A DNA stretch of 18,483 nt from an uncultured Geobacteraceae bacterium. Its GTDB lineage: Bacteria; Desulfobacterota; Desulfuromonadia; Geobacterales; Pseudopelobacteraceae. The notes below the pieces were generated by a model. That model made no database searches and was not told the DNA's origin. It saw only the letters and a program-made list of their open reading frames with translations. Shown one piece after another: positions 1 to 7,945 of the stretch (the first letter of the stretch is position 1; the number at the start of each line of letters is the position of its first letter). The translations under genes and the position numbers were made by a program. Location: positions 1-18,483 of the forward strand of contig CAIRND010000092.1 in assembly GCA_903879825.1 (NCBI GenBank), read 5' to 3'.

Positions 1-1
1 C

Positions 2-859
2 CGCATCAAGTTGATGGAGGCTGATGGTATTACTTTTGTCTGTAATGCCGAGGTAGGGGGAAGCGATTATCCGACGGAGAAGTTACGCAGTGAATTTGAT
101 GCCATGGTTGTAACGACCGGAGCCACCCTGCCGCGTGATCTTCCGATAGAGGGCCGTGCTCTGAAGGGGATTCATTTCGCCATGGAGTTTTTGACCGCCA
201 ATACTAAATCTCTTTTAGCCGGTAATAGCGACTTTATTTCTGCTAAGGGAAAAGACGTCATAATCATCGGCGGCGGCGATACCGGGACGGACTGTGTCGG
301 TACATCACTGCGACATGGCTGCAGCAGCGTCACCCAGCTGGAAATCATGCCCCGCTCTCCGGACGAACGCGCTGCTGATAACCCCTGGCCGGAGTGGCCG
401 AAAACCCACAAGATGGACTACGGTCAGGAAGAGGCTGCGGCCCGGTTTGGTTCTGATCCGCGCGATTATCTGACCACAGCCACTCGCTTCGAGGGTGATG
501 CTGACGGTGCTGTCACCGCCGTTCATACGGTTGAAGTCGCATGGCTGAAAAATGAAAAAGGGCAGTTTATCCCACAGCCTGTTGCCGGTACGGAGCAGGT
601 TCGCCCCGCCCGGCTCGTGCTGCTGGCTATGGGATTTCTCGGACCGGAGCAGCCACTGCTTGATTCGCTCGGTCTGGAGCGCGATCCGCGCAGCAACATC
701 AAGGCTGACTTCGATAATTACAGCACCACTGTTCCTGGCGTATTTGCTGCCGGTGACTGTCGCCGAGGTCAGAGTCTTGTCGTGTGGGCCTTCAACGAGG
801 GGCGCGGCGCCGCTCGAGAGTGTGATCGGTATCTGATGGGGAGTAGCGAACTGCCGTAA
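2..859 (+). CDS. gltD: Glutamate synthase (NADPH) small subunit, 3' part
   Basis: The gene enters from the left edge, so only the last 285 codons are present. The visible part is the NADPH-binding and C-terminal FAD-binding half of GltD, the flavoprotein that feeds NADPH electrons to the large subunit for glutamate synthesis from glutamine and 2-oxoglutarate. Seen directly: a Rossmann motif IIIGGGDTGTDCVGTSLRHG, the family block PRSPDERAADNPWPEWP, and the C-terminal FAD motif GVFAAGDCRRGQSLVVWA. The reading frame is open to the first base of the window, and the ATG at position 11 is internal. Related GltD-like subunits occur in other oxidoreductases, but the NPWPEWP block and the GDCRRGQSLVVWA ending fit GltD well. 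The large subunit gene would be expected outside the window. A strong hairpin follows 45 bp after the stop. Confidence 0.93.
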   Translation, partial: RIKLMEADGITFVCNAEVGGSDYPTEKLRSEFDAMVVTTGATLPRDLPIEGRALKGIHFAMEFLTANTKSLLAGNSDFISAKGKDVIIIGGGDTGTDCVGTSLRHGCSSVTQLEIMPRSPDERAADNPWPEWPKTHKMDYGQEEAAARFGSDPRDYLTTATRFEGDADGAVTAVHTVEVAWLKNEKGQFIPQPVAGTEQVRPARLVLLAMGFLGPEQPLLDSLGLERDPRSNIKADFDNYSTTVPGVFAAGDCRRGQSLVVWAFNEGRGAARECDRYLMGSSELP

Positions 860-904
860 TGGCTAATAAGCGTTTCGTCGCTTAACTATATGGTTACACG
901 TGTG

Positions 905-945
905 GCAATGAGGCCCATCCGACATAATCGGGTGGGCCTCATTGC
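905..945 (+). terminator. Long hairpin after gltD
   Basis: Arms gcaatgaggcccatccga (905-922) and its near-complement (928-945) form an 18-bp stem with one G-T wobble and a 5-nt loop. There is no good T-run after it, so it may act as a bidirectional or weak intrinsic terminator or as an mRNA-stabilising 3' end. It separates gltD from the etf operon. Confidence 0.65.
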
Positions 946-1088
946 GTTCAAATGCACATCCTGAACAGTCCGAAGTCGCGTGCTTGTGAACGGGATTTTT
1001 TTCATACGGATAAATATATTTTGTTAAATTATAATAGCTTGCATCTTGTTATGGATTCGATGTAAGACACGTAGTGAGATGAATAGAT

Positions 1089-1117
1089 TTGACCTTAACG
1101 TAAGGTGTAATTATGAA
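1089..1117 (+). promoter_or_regulatory. Candidate promoter of the etf operon with overlapping operator
   Basis: The 323-bp gap 860-1182 holds no gene. A -35-like TTGACC (1089-1094) is followed after 17 bp by TATGAA (1112-1117). The inverted repeat ACCTTA-ACG-TAAGGT (1092-1106) overlaps the -35 box and the spacer. A 14-bp perfect palindrome GGCGTAATTACGCC (1130-1143) lies just past the expected start of transcription. A repressor bound at either site would block this promoter. An isolated TATAAT also occurs at 1030-1035, but without a good -35 box. The regulator is unknown. Confidence 0.45.
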
Positions 1118-1182
1118 GAACGATTATCTGGCGTAATTACGCCGTAACAGATGCTGCCAATAATTTTGCAAGAGAGGGAATC

Positions 1183-1998
1183 ATGCTGATAGTTGTCTGC
1201 ATTAAACAGGTTCCGGATACCACTCAGGTTCAGATTGATCCGGTCACAAATACCCTGGTTCGGGATGGTATCCCCTTTATCGTTAACCCCTATGATACCC
1301 ATGCACTGGAGGAGGCATTACGCCTGAAAGATCGTTTCGGCTGCACGGTTGCCGCTATTTCCATGGGGCCGCCTAATGCAGAAGGAACACTGAAAAAAGC
1401 ACTCGCGCTCGGTGTTGATCACGCCATTCTCCTCTCTGACCGCGTCTTTGGTGGTGCCGATACTCTTGCAACCAGCAAAGTCCTGGCCGCAGCGATTGCC
1501 AAGCTGCATGCGGAAGTAGGTGAAGTTGGTCTGGTGTTGTGCGGCAAACAGACTATTGACGGTGACACGGCCCAGGTTGGTCCGGGCATCGCCAGTCGCC
1601 TTGACTATCGCCAGTTGACCCTGGTTGATAAAATAATCGACCTCGATTTTTCCACACAGAAAATACGTGTCAGTCGTAAGCTGGAAGGGCGCCATGAAAT
1701 TGTAGAAGCCCCGCTGCCAGCTATGCTGACGGTGGTTCGTGAACTGAACCGGCCACGCTATCCCAAAGTCCAGATGCGACTGGCTGCTGCCGAAGCTGCC
1801 GTTGAAGTTTGGAACAATAAAACCCTGCAGCTGGATGAACAGAAGATTGGTTTAAAAGGATCGCCTACCTGGGTCTCCAAAATCTTCTCTCCAGAGCGTG
1901 ACAAAGGGGAAATCCTGGGTGACGGGTATAACGATCCGGCAGGAACGGCGGCGCTGCTTATAGAAAAACTGATGGCGAAGGATATGTTACCTATCTGA
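1183..1998 (+). CDS. etfB: Electron transfer flavoprotein, beta subunit
   Basis: 271 aa, the usual EtfB length. EtfB with EtfA forms the soluble heterodimer that accepts electrons from acyl-CoA (or similar) dehydrogenases through FAD. Seen: the typical N-terminus MLIVVCIKQVPDTTQVQIDP, the NPYDTHALEEALRLKD stretch near residue 35, and the nucleotide-binding segment GKQTIDGDTAQVGPGIASRL at residues 121-140. The ATG at 1183 has a purine-rich ribosome site (agagaggga) just upstream. The gene is first in an operon with etfA (28-nt gap) and the membrane Fe-S oxidoreductase. No acyl-CoA dehydrogenase gene is in the window, so the electron donor cannot be read from context. Confidence 0.95.
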   Translation: MLIVVCIKQVPDTTQVQIDPVTNTLVRDGIPFIVNPYDTHALEEALRLKDRFGCTVAAISMGPPNAEGTLKKALALGVDHAILLSDRVFGGADTLATSKVLAAAIAKLHAEVGEVGLVLCGKQTIDGDTAQVGPGIASRLDYRQLTLVDKIIDLDFSTQKIRVSRKLEGRHEIVEAPLPAMLTVVRELNRPRYPKVQMRLAAAEAAVEVWNNKTLQLDEQKIGLKGSPTWVSKIFSPERDKGEILGDGYNDPAGTAALLIEKLMAKDMLPI

Positions 1999-2026
1999 GA
2001 CAAAATCTGAATAAAGGTTTGAATCT

Positions 2027-3358
2027 ATGACTGAACAAACGACAGAGCCAAAAATTAAGATCAAGAAACCACGTGGTGTTGCCCGCCTGCTCGACAGTAA
2101 GTGTATCGCCTGTGGTGCCCGCTGTCAGAGTGCCTGCCCGGTTAACTGTATCGAGATGACTGAAACCGGTGAGCCGATCATCGAAGCAGCCACCTGTATC
2201 GGTTGCCAGAAATGCGTCAAGATCTGCCCGGCAGAAGCTCTGGAAATGTTCTTCAGCGCTGCGGAACAGAAAATTCTCGACGAACTGGCGGCCTCGGCTG
2301 CGCCGCCCGAAGAAGAAATCGACCCGGAAGCCGCTGCGCTTGCCCGGAAACTGGCTCAATATCGCGGTGTGTGGGTCTTCGTCGAGCAGACCGAAGGCGA
2401 AGCTGCCAAGGTTTCCTGGGAATTGCTGGGAGTTGGTGCCGGACTGGCTGCCACGCTGGGGGTCGAGCTCTGTGCTCTGGTGGTTGGTGAAAACGTCGAC
2501 CACCTCTGTCATCAAGCCTTTGCTCACGGTGCCGCTAAAGCATACCTGCTGGATGCCCCGGTCTACTACCACTACCGCACTGAAGCGTATGTGGAGGGGT
2601 GTTGCCACCTTATCGAGAAATACAAGCCTGAAGTCATTCTGATGGGTGCCACCGGAATGGGGCGTGACCTGGCCGGGGCGATTGCCACCAGGGTGGGCAC
2701 CGGTCTGACCGCCGACTGCACCGGCCTCAGTATTGATGACAAACGGAACCTGATGCAGACCCGCCCGGCTTTTGGCGGCAATATCATGGCTACCATCATG
2801 TGTGATAAATATCGACCACAGATGTCCACGGTACGTCCCAATGTGATGCCGATGCCGGAATTGCGGGAGGGGACAGAGGGAATAATTATCCGTGATCCGT
2901 TCACTGTCCCCGAAGAAAGTGTTCTCACGAAAGTAATCGAAATCATTCGCGACTCGCACAGCAAAAATGCTGTAGATATAACCGGAGCAGAGTTTATTGT
3001 TTCCGGAGGACGCGGCATGATGGCGCCCGAGAACTTTGCTCTGCTGCAGGAGCTGGCTGATGAACTGGGTGGCGTAGTTGGCGCTTCGCGCAGTGCCGTG
3101 GATGCCGGATGGATGCCGGGTGACCGTCAGGTGGGCCAGACCGGAAAGACCGTTCGACCGAAAATATATATCGCCTGCGGAATATCAGGAGCCATTCAGC
3201 ATCTGGTTGGAATGCAGGATTCCGATATGGTCATCGCCATTAACCGTGACGCCAGCGCCCCCATTTTTGAGGTGGCAACCTACGGCATTGTTGGCGATCT
3301 GTTCCAGATTGTTCCGGCGATAACGGCGAAGATCCGTGAAATGAAACAAAAAAAATGA
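2027..3358 (+). CDS. etfA: Electron transfer flavoprotein alpha subunit with N-terminal ferredoxin domain
   Basis: 443 aa, about 120 longer than a plain EtfA because of an N-terminal ferredoxin-like domain. Cysteines C26, C29, C33, C37 and C57, C60, C63, C67 would hold two [4Fe-4S] clusters. The second motif has standard spacing (CX2CX2CX3CP); the first is CX2CX3CX3CP, one residue longer than usual. After a Glu/Ala-rich linker (about residues 80-110) comes the EtfA body. The C-terminal FAD domain shows GVVGASRSAVDAGW (349-362), QVGQTGKTV (368-376) and GISGAIQH (385-392), then DASAPIFEVATYGIVGDL. Family knowledge: EtfBA dimers with this fused ferredoxin pair with an HdrD-like membrane oxidoreductase, which is the next gene. 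The stop codon lies inside the ribosome site of that gene, so the two are tightly coupled. Confidence 0.95.
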   Translation: MTEQTTEPKIKIKKPRGVARLLDSKCIACGARCQSACPVNCIEMTETGEPIIEAATCIGCQKCVKICPAEALEMFFSAAEQKILDELAASAAPPEEEIDPEAAALARKLAQYRGVWVFVEQTEGEAAKVSWELLGVGAGLAATLGVELCALVVGENVDHLCHQAFAHGAAKAYLLDAPVYYHYRTEAYVEGCCHLIEKYKPEVILMGATGMGRDLAGAIATRVGTGLTADCTGLSIDDKRNLMQTRPAFGGNIMATIMCDKYRPQMSTVRPNVMPMPELREGTEGIIIRDPFTVPEESVLTKVIEIIRDSHSKNAVDITGAEFIVSGGRGMMAPENFALLQELADELGGVVGASRSAVDAGWMPGDRQVGQTGKTVRPKIYIACGISGAIQHLVGMQDSDMVIAINRDASAPIFEVATYGIVGDLFQIVPAITAKIREMKQKK

Positions 3359-3367
3359 GGTTTTAAC

Positions 3368-5365
3368 ATGACTCCAAATCCATCAATATTTGCTCCGCTC
3401 CTGATCGCTTCTCTGGCCGTATTTGCCTGGGGATGCTGGAAACGGCTCAGCCTTATTTCGCTTGGTCAGCCGGAAGATCGTTTCAATAACATTGGAACCC
3501 GTTTCGGCGAAATGCTGCTCTACGCCTTCGGCCAGAAGCGGGTGATCTCCAAGCCGTTCGGCTTCAACCACTTTATAATTTTCTGGTCGTTCCTGATTTT
3601 GATGGTGGCAAACACCGAGTTCATTCTGAACGGACTTTTCCCCCATACAATCAAGCTCATAAAACTTCCCTTTGAACTGTATCTCCCGCTTGCATTCATG
3701 ATCGATATTGCATCGTTACTTGCCCTGATCGCAGTGACAGTGGCGGCTATACGACGACTCTTTGCACCACCGTATCCGGAAGCGCGCACCAAGGAAGCGT
3801 TTTTTATTCTGGGGTTGATTGCGATACTGATGCTCGCCTCCTTTACCCTCAACGCCACGGAACTGGCATCATTCATGCTGAAGTCAAAGGCTGATCCGGC
3901 GTCGTTTCTTGCGGCTGCGGGTAGAATTATGCCGGTATCAGCTTTTCTTGCCGGTTACCTGGTGTCGCTGCAGCTTGGTATGGTGCATGCCGTTGCCTGG
4001 TGGGCTCATGCCGTGGCGCTGTTTGCCTTCATCTGCTATCTGCCGAACAGCAAACATATGCACATCCTTACCGCCATCCCGAACTGTTTTTTTCACCGTC
4101 TGGAAAAACCGAATACCCAGCCGGTAGAAGCCTTTGTCAGCGGAAATACCTTTGGTGTGGGCCAGGTTGATCGCTACAGCTGGAAGGATCTGCTGGACTC
4201 ATTTTCATGCACTGAATGCGGTCGCTGCCAGAATGTCTGCCCCGCCAGCATCACCGGTAAACCGCTTAATCCCCGCGCGGTTATTCATGATATCAAGGTT
4301 AACCTGCTCGAAAACGGCACAGCTCTTAAAAGGGGTGCCGCTCTGCTGACTCCGCTTATAGGTGAGGGGGGCGAAGGGAGTGTCTCCGAGGAGGCGATCT
4401 GGTCCTGTACGACCTGCGGGGCCTGTATGGAAGCCTGCCCGGTGTTTATCGAGCAGATGCCTAAAATTATTCAGATGCGGCGTCACCTCGTCGAAACGGA
4501 AACTAAATTTCCCGAGGAGCTGCTGAACCTGTTTGAAAATATGGAGAGCCGTAGTAACCCGTGGGGCATTGCGCCGTCAGAGCGAACCAAATGGTGCAGT
4601 CAACTGGATGTCAAGCCGTTCGACAGTGATACGATGGAATATCTGTTCTACGTCGGCTGTGCTGGATCGTTCGATTCGCGTAACAAGCATGTCAGTGTAG
4701 CGATGGCCCAACTGCTTGATAAGGCCGGCATCACCTGGGGTATTCTCGGCAAGGATGAAAAGTGTTGTGGCGACAGTGTGCGCCGTCTGGGTAACGAATA
4801 TGTCTTTGATAAAATGGCCCGGGAGAATGTTGCGACATTTATTGAGCGGGGCGTTAAAAAGGTAGTTACCCAGTGTCCGCACTGCTTTACTACTCTAAAA
4901 AACGACTATCGCCAGTATGGACTTGAACTGGAAGTTATCCATCACAGTGAGCTGCTGCGCAACCTGGTTCAGGATGGTCGCCTTGCTGTGGACAAAACAA
5001 CGCAGGAAATGGGCACGACCGTTTTTCATGATTCCTGTTATCTTGGGCGGCATAACGATGTGTACGATGCGCCACGAGAAGTAATAGGGGCGGCCACCGG
5101 ATCGGCCCCGGCCGAGATGGAGCGGAATCGTAGTAATGCCTTCTGCTGCGGTGCTGGCGGCGGCAGGATGTGGATGGAGGAGCATGTCGGAGAACGAATC
5201 AATCTGACGCGTGTCAACGAGGCTCTTGAGCAAAAGCCTGATACGATCTGTGTCGCCTGCCCCTACTGCATGACCATGTTCGAAGATGGGCTTAAAGATG
5301 TCAAAGCAGAGAGTGTCAAGGTGCGTGACGTTGCAGAAATTATGGCGGAAGCTCTGCTGCGCTGA
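3368..5365 (+). CDS. Membrane CCG-domain Fe-S oxidoreductase, probable ETF:menaquinone oxidoreductase
   Basis: 665 aa. The first about 240 residues form a NarI-like membrane region with five or six hydrophobic segments and several histidines that could ligate heme b (FNHFIIFW; GMVHAVAWWAHAVALFAFIC). Two [4Fe-4S] motifs follow: C281, C284, C287, C291 and C347, C350, C353, C357. Two HdrB/HdrD-type CCG domains complete the protein: GCAGS with C431, EKCCG at 466-467, CPHC 503/506; then HDSCYLG with C557, FCCGAGGG at 593-594 and CPYC 631/634. These are the ligands expected for the noncubane clusters of heterodisulfide-reductase-type enzymes. Known for the family: such proteins next to etfBA move ETF electrons to the menaquinone pool (ETF:menaquinone oxidoreductase). 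Its role here is inferred from this architecture and the operon position. The ATG at 3368 has a TGAGG ribosome site overlapping the etfA stop. Confidence 0.9.
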   Translation: MTPNPSIFAPLLIASLAVFAWGCWKRLSLISLGQPEDRFNNIGTRFGEMLLYAFGQKRVISKPFGFNHFIIFWSFLILMVANTEFILNGLFPHTIKLIKLPFELYLPLAFMIDIASLLALIAVTVAAIRRLFAPPYPEARTKEAFFILGLIAILMLASFTLNATELASFMLKSKADPASFLAAAGRIMPVSAFLAGYLVSLQLGMVHAVAWWAHAVALFAFICYLPNSKHMHILTAIPNCFFHRLEKPNTQPVEAFVSGNTFGVGQVDRYSWKDLLDSFSCTECGRCQNVCPASITGKPLNPRAVIHDIKVNLLENGTALKRGAALLTPLIGEGGEGSVSEEAIWSCTTCGACMEACPVFIEQMPKIIQMRRHLVETETKFPEELLNLFENMESRSNPWGIAPSERTKWCSQLDVKPFDSDTMEYLFYVGCAGSFDSRNKHVSVAMAQLLDKAGITWGILGKDEKCCGDSVRRLGNEYVFDKMARENVATFIERGVKKVVTQCPHCFTTLKNDYRQYGLELEVIHHSELLRNLVQDGRLAVDKTTQEMGTTVFHDSCYLGRHNDVYDAPREVIGAATGSAPAEMERNRSNAFCCGAGGGRMWMEEHVGERINLTRVNEALEQKPDTICVACPYCMTMFEDGLKDVKAESVKVRDVAEIMAEALLR

Positions 5366-5410
5366 ATCTGCTGAAATCTGATTGCATACATTTATACCGT
5401 ATAATTATCC

Positions 5411-5453
5411 CGATGAAGCCGGATATGACCTGTTGTTGTATCCGGTTTCATTG
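5411..5453 (+). terminator. Hairpin after the etf operon
   Basis: Arm atgaagccggata (5413-5425) pairs with tatccggtttcat (5439-5451) with one G-T wobble around a 13-nt loop, and two flanking bases extend it. No T-run follows, so this is a candidate terminator or 3' stabiliser for the operon. Confidence 0.5.
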
Positions 5454-5528
5454 TCCCTAAAATATATCCACCTCACTACTTCTAGAAAATCAACCCTCCC
5501 GGAACTCGTTTTCCCATCATTGCAGACG

Positions 5529-5559
5529 CTGAAAGAATTTTGTATACAGTACATATAAT
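5529..5559 (+). promoter_or_regulatory. Candidate pckG promoter with GntR-like palindrome
   Basis: A perfect -10 box TATAAT sits at 5554-5559. The best -35 is weak (ctgaaa, 5529-5534, 19-bp spacer). Inside the spacer is TTGTATACAG (5540-5549), whose TGTATACA core is a perfect palindrome of the kind many GntR-family regulators bind. A weak -35 box plus an operator suggests regulated expression. The regulator is unknown. Confidence 0.45.
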
Positions 5560-5630
5560 CGCTTTTTTTTTAGCTAGTGGTATGCTATTTAACTGATACT
5601 AAATTTGAATACTTCAGATTGGGAGGCAAC

Positions 5631-7469
5631 ATGAGTTACGAAGTGAAAAACGAGCAGCTGATCAAATGGGTAGCAGAAGTTGCGGCACTGTGTGGACCTG
5701 AAACGATCCATTGGTGCGACGGTTCACAGGAGGAATATGATACGCTCTGCAATCAGTTGGTAGAGAGTGGCACCTTCAAGAAGTTGAACCAGGATAAACG
5801 TCCAAACAGTTATCTGGCGTGGTCCGATCCGGGCGATGTAGCGCGAGTTGAAGACCGTACCTATATCTGCAGTATCTCCAAACAGGATGCCGGTCCGACG
5901 AATAACTGGATGCACCCCAAAGAGATGAAGGAAACATTGTCGAAGCTCTTCAAAGGTTGTATGAAGGGCCGTACGATGTATGTCATTCCATTTAGTATGG
6001 GGCCTCTTGGTTCACCTATTGCCAAAATCGGCGTTGAAATTTCTGACTCTCCGTACGTTGCCGTCAACATGCGCATCATGACACGTATGGGCCAGGCTGT
6101 TGTTGATGTCCTCGGTAATGGTGAATTTGTACCATGTCTGCATTCAATTGGTGCCCCGCTGGAGCCGGGCCAGAAAGATGTGCCGTGGCCATGCAATAAG
6201 GAAAAATACATTGTCCACTTCCCTGAAGAGCGTTCGATCTGGTCATACGGCAGCGGATACGGCGGCAACGCCCTCCTCGGCAAAAAATGCCTGGCCCTGC
6301 GTATCGCATCCAAGATAGCTAAGGATGAGGGGTGGTTGGCAGAGCACATGCTTATCCTCGGCATCGAATCGCCAAAAGGTGAAAAAACCTACCTGGGTGC
6401 GGCATTCCCGAGCGCCTGCGGCAAAACAAACCTGGCAATGCTTGTGCCACCAGAGAGTTTCAACGAGAGCGGCTGGAAAATCACGACTGTCGGCGATGAT
6501 ATCGCCTGGATCAAGCCTGGTGCCGATGGGCGTCTGTACGCAATCAACCCGGAATACGGCTTCTTTGGCGTAGCCCCCGGTACATCGGAAAAAACAAATC
6601 CGAACGCCATGATTTCCTGCGCTTCCAACTCCATTTTTACTAACGTGGCTCTCACTCCTGATGGCGACGTCTGGTGGGAAGGTATGACCGATGCCAAGCC
6701 GGAACACCTGACCGACTGGCAGGGCAATAAATGGACGCCTGAATGCGGTAGAAATGCGGCGCACCCGAACTCCCGTTTTACATCACCTGCCGGTCAATGC
6801 CCCTCAATAGATCCTGAATGGGAAAACCCCAAAGGTGTACCAATGGCAGCCTTTATCTTTGGCGGTCGTCGCAACAGTGTTATTCCGTTGGTATATCAGT
6901 CATTCAACTGGAGCTTTGGTGTCTATCTGGCCGCTACCATGGGCTCTGAGACTACAGCTGCCGCAACCGGAGCTGTTGGAACCGTCCGCCGTGACCCATT
7001 CGCCATGCTGCCGTTCTGCGGGTATCACGTGGCCGATTATTTTGCCCACTGGTTGCAGGTTGGTCGCACTACTCCTATCCCACCACGTATTTTCAGCGTT
7101 AACTGGTTCCGCAAGGACGCTAACGGCAACTTCCTCTGGCCTGGATATGGCGAGAACATGCGCATCCTGAAATGGATCGTGGAACGAGTTAATGGTAACG
7201 CCGCTGCTGTTGAAAGTCCGCTGGGATGGATGCCGCGTTATGAAGATCTTGACTGGACCGGCCTGGATAGTGTCAGTCGTGAACAGTTCTACGAACTGAT
7301 GTCAGTAGATCGGGATGTCTGGAAGGAAGAAATTGTTTCCCACGAGGAGCTGTTCGTCAAGATGTACGATCGGCTACCTAAAGAGTTCCTGCACCTCCGC
7401 CAGTTGATTCTTTCTGGTCTGTGGCGCTCTCCGGAACATTGGGAGCAGTTTCATCCCGCAGTAGATTAG
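5631..7469 (+). CDS. pckG: Phosphoenolpyruvate carboxykinase (GTP)
   Basis: 612 aa from the ATG at 5631, chosen because GGGAGG lies six bases upstream; the frame is open further upstream to 5577 but has no ribosome site there. The enzyme interconverts oxaloacetate + GTP with PEP + CO2 + GDP, linking the TCA cycle to gluconeogenesis or anaplerosis. GTP-type signatures are clear: the P-loop FPSACGKTNLAML with the reactive cysteine C263 and K265/T266, the metal-binding TVGDDIAWIKPG, and the nucleotide-binding block FGGRRNSVIPLVYQSFNW followed by FAMLPFCGYHVADYF. Length and motifs match the GTP family and not the ATP family. It is a single-gene unit with its own promoter region and a UUCG-loop terminator. 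Confidence 0.96.
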   Translation: MSYEVKNEQLIKWVAEVAALCGPETIHWCDGSQEEYDTLCNQLVESGTFKKLNQDKRPNSYLAWSDPGDVARVEDRTYICSISKQDAGPTNNWMHPKEMKETLSKLFKGCMKGRTMYVIPFSMGPLGSPIAKIGVEISDSPYVAVNMRIMTRMGQAVVDVLGNGEFVPCLHSIGAPLEPGQKDVPWPCNKEKYIVHFPEERSIWSYGSGYGGNALLGKKCLALRIASKIAKDEGWLAEHMLILGIESPKGEKTYLGAAFPSACGKTNLAMLVPPESFNESGWKITTVGDDIAWIKPGADGRLYAINPEYGFFGVAPGTSEKTNPNAMISCASNSIFTNVALTPDGDVWWEGMTDAKPEHLTDWQGNKWTPECGRNAAHPNSRFTSPAGQCPSIDPEWENPKGVPMAAFIFGGRRNSVIPLVYQSFNWSFGVYLAATMGSETTAAATGAVGTVRRDPFAMLPFCGYHVADYFAHWLQVGRTTPIPPRIFSVNWFRKDANGNFLWPGYGENMRILKWIVERVNGNAAAVESPLGWMPRYEDLDWTGLDSVSREQFYELMSVDRDVWKEEIVSHEELFVKMYDRLPKEFLHLRQLILSGLWRSPEHWEQFHPAVD

Positions 7470-7494
7470 AATAGTTAGTCTCACGGTATCATGT

Positions 7495-7530
7495 TAAAAA
7501 AGGGCGCTGCTTCGGCAGTGCCTTTTTTTT
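7495..7530 (+). terminator. Bidirectional intrinsic terminator (pckG / hypA)
   Basis: The stem ggcgctgc / gcagtgcc closes on a TTCG tetraloop (7511-7514). It is preceded by an A-run (7495-7501) and followed by eight T (7523-7530), so it works in both directions between convergent pckG and hypA. The hypA stop codon overlaps the end of the T-run. Confidence 0.9.
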
Positions 7531-7864
7531 AATCGTCAACTTCGATCTCACGCACCCGCAGTTCCTCTCCCGTCACGATAGTTACCCTGTTGCTGCTGCA
7601 ATGCTGGCACGCCCCGTATAGCTCTGTTAGCGGCGTTTCCCGGCCGCATTCCTGGCACAGTCCCTCGCCTGGAACTCTGATGATGTTGAGCGTAGCACCT
7701 TCAAGCAGCGTTTCAAGGCTGCATGCCTCAAAACAAAATTCAACAGCTTCAGGAACCGCGCTGCTGAGCTCGCCGATTTCAACATCGAGAGAGCGAATCC
7801 TGCGGCCGCCGGCATGTTCCAGACAGAGGTCGATGATCCCCTGGGTTATGGACATTTCATGCAT
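7529..7864 (-). CDS. hypA: Hydrogenase nickel incorporation protein HypA
   Basis: 111 aa, normal HypA length. HypA is the zinc-containing metallochaperone that, with HypB, delivers Ni2+ to the large subunit of [NiFe] hydrogenases. Seen: the essential N-terminus Met-His-Glu (His2 ligates nickel), GELSSAVPEAVEFCFEACS near residue 31, and two zinc-binding CXXC pairs, CQEC and CQHC, separated by about 14 residues. Choosing the ATG at 7864 gives the conserved MHE start and places AGGAGG four to five bases upstream. No hypB or hydrogenase gene is nearby. The upstream gene's terminator sits 24 bp from the start codon and leaves little room for a separate promoter, so hypA may depend on read-through. 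Confidence 0.95.
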   Translation of the reverse strand: MHEMSITQGIIDLCLEHAGGRRIRSLDVEIGELSSAVPEAVEFCFEACSLETLLEGATLNIIRVPGEGLCQECGRETPLTELYGACQHCSSNRVTIVTGEELRVREIEVDD

Positions 7865-7883
7865 GCATCCTCCTGTCGAACAT

Positions 7884-7919
7884 AAAAAAAGCCTGCGAGG
7901 TTGTAACCCCGCAGGCTTT
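7884..7919 (-). terminator. Intrinsic terminator of the small lipoprotein gene
   Basis: Read on the - strand, aaagcctgcggggtt (7905-7919) pairs with its complement (7888-7902) with one mismatch, then runs into seven T (7884-7890). It ends the 68-aa lipoprotein transcript just before hypA. Confidence 0.85.
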
Positions 7920-7945
7920 GGTGCAATCCCCTGAGGGAAGGCGAA

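Noticed and set aside
1991..2959. Long open frame on the - strand (322 codons)
   Set aside because: It lies wholly opposite etfA, lacks a ribosome site and recognisable domains, and etfA itself is certain.
5577..5630. Upstream extension of pckG
   Set aside because: No ribosome site at 5577, while GGGAGG is correctly placed before the ATG at 5631, which also gives the normal family start.
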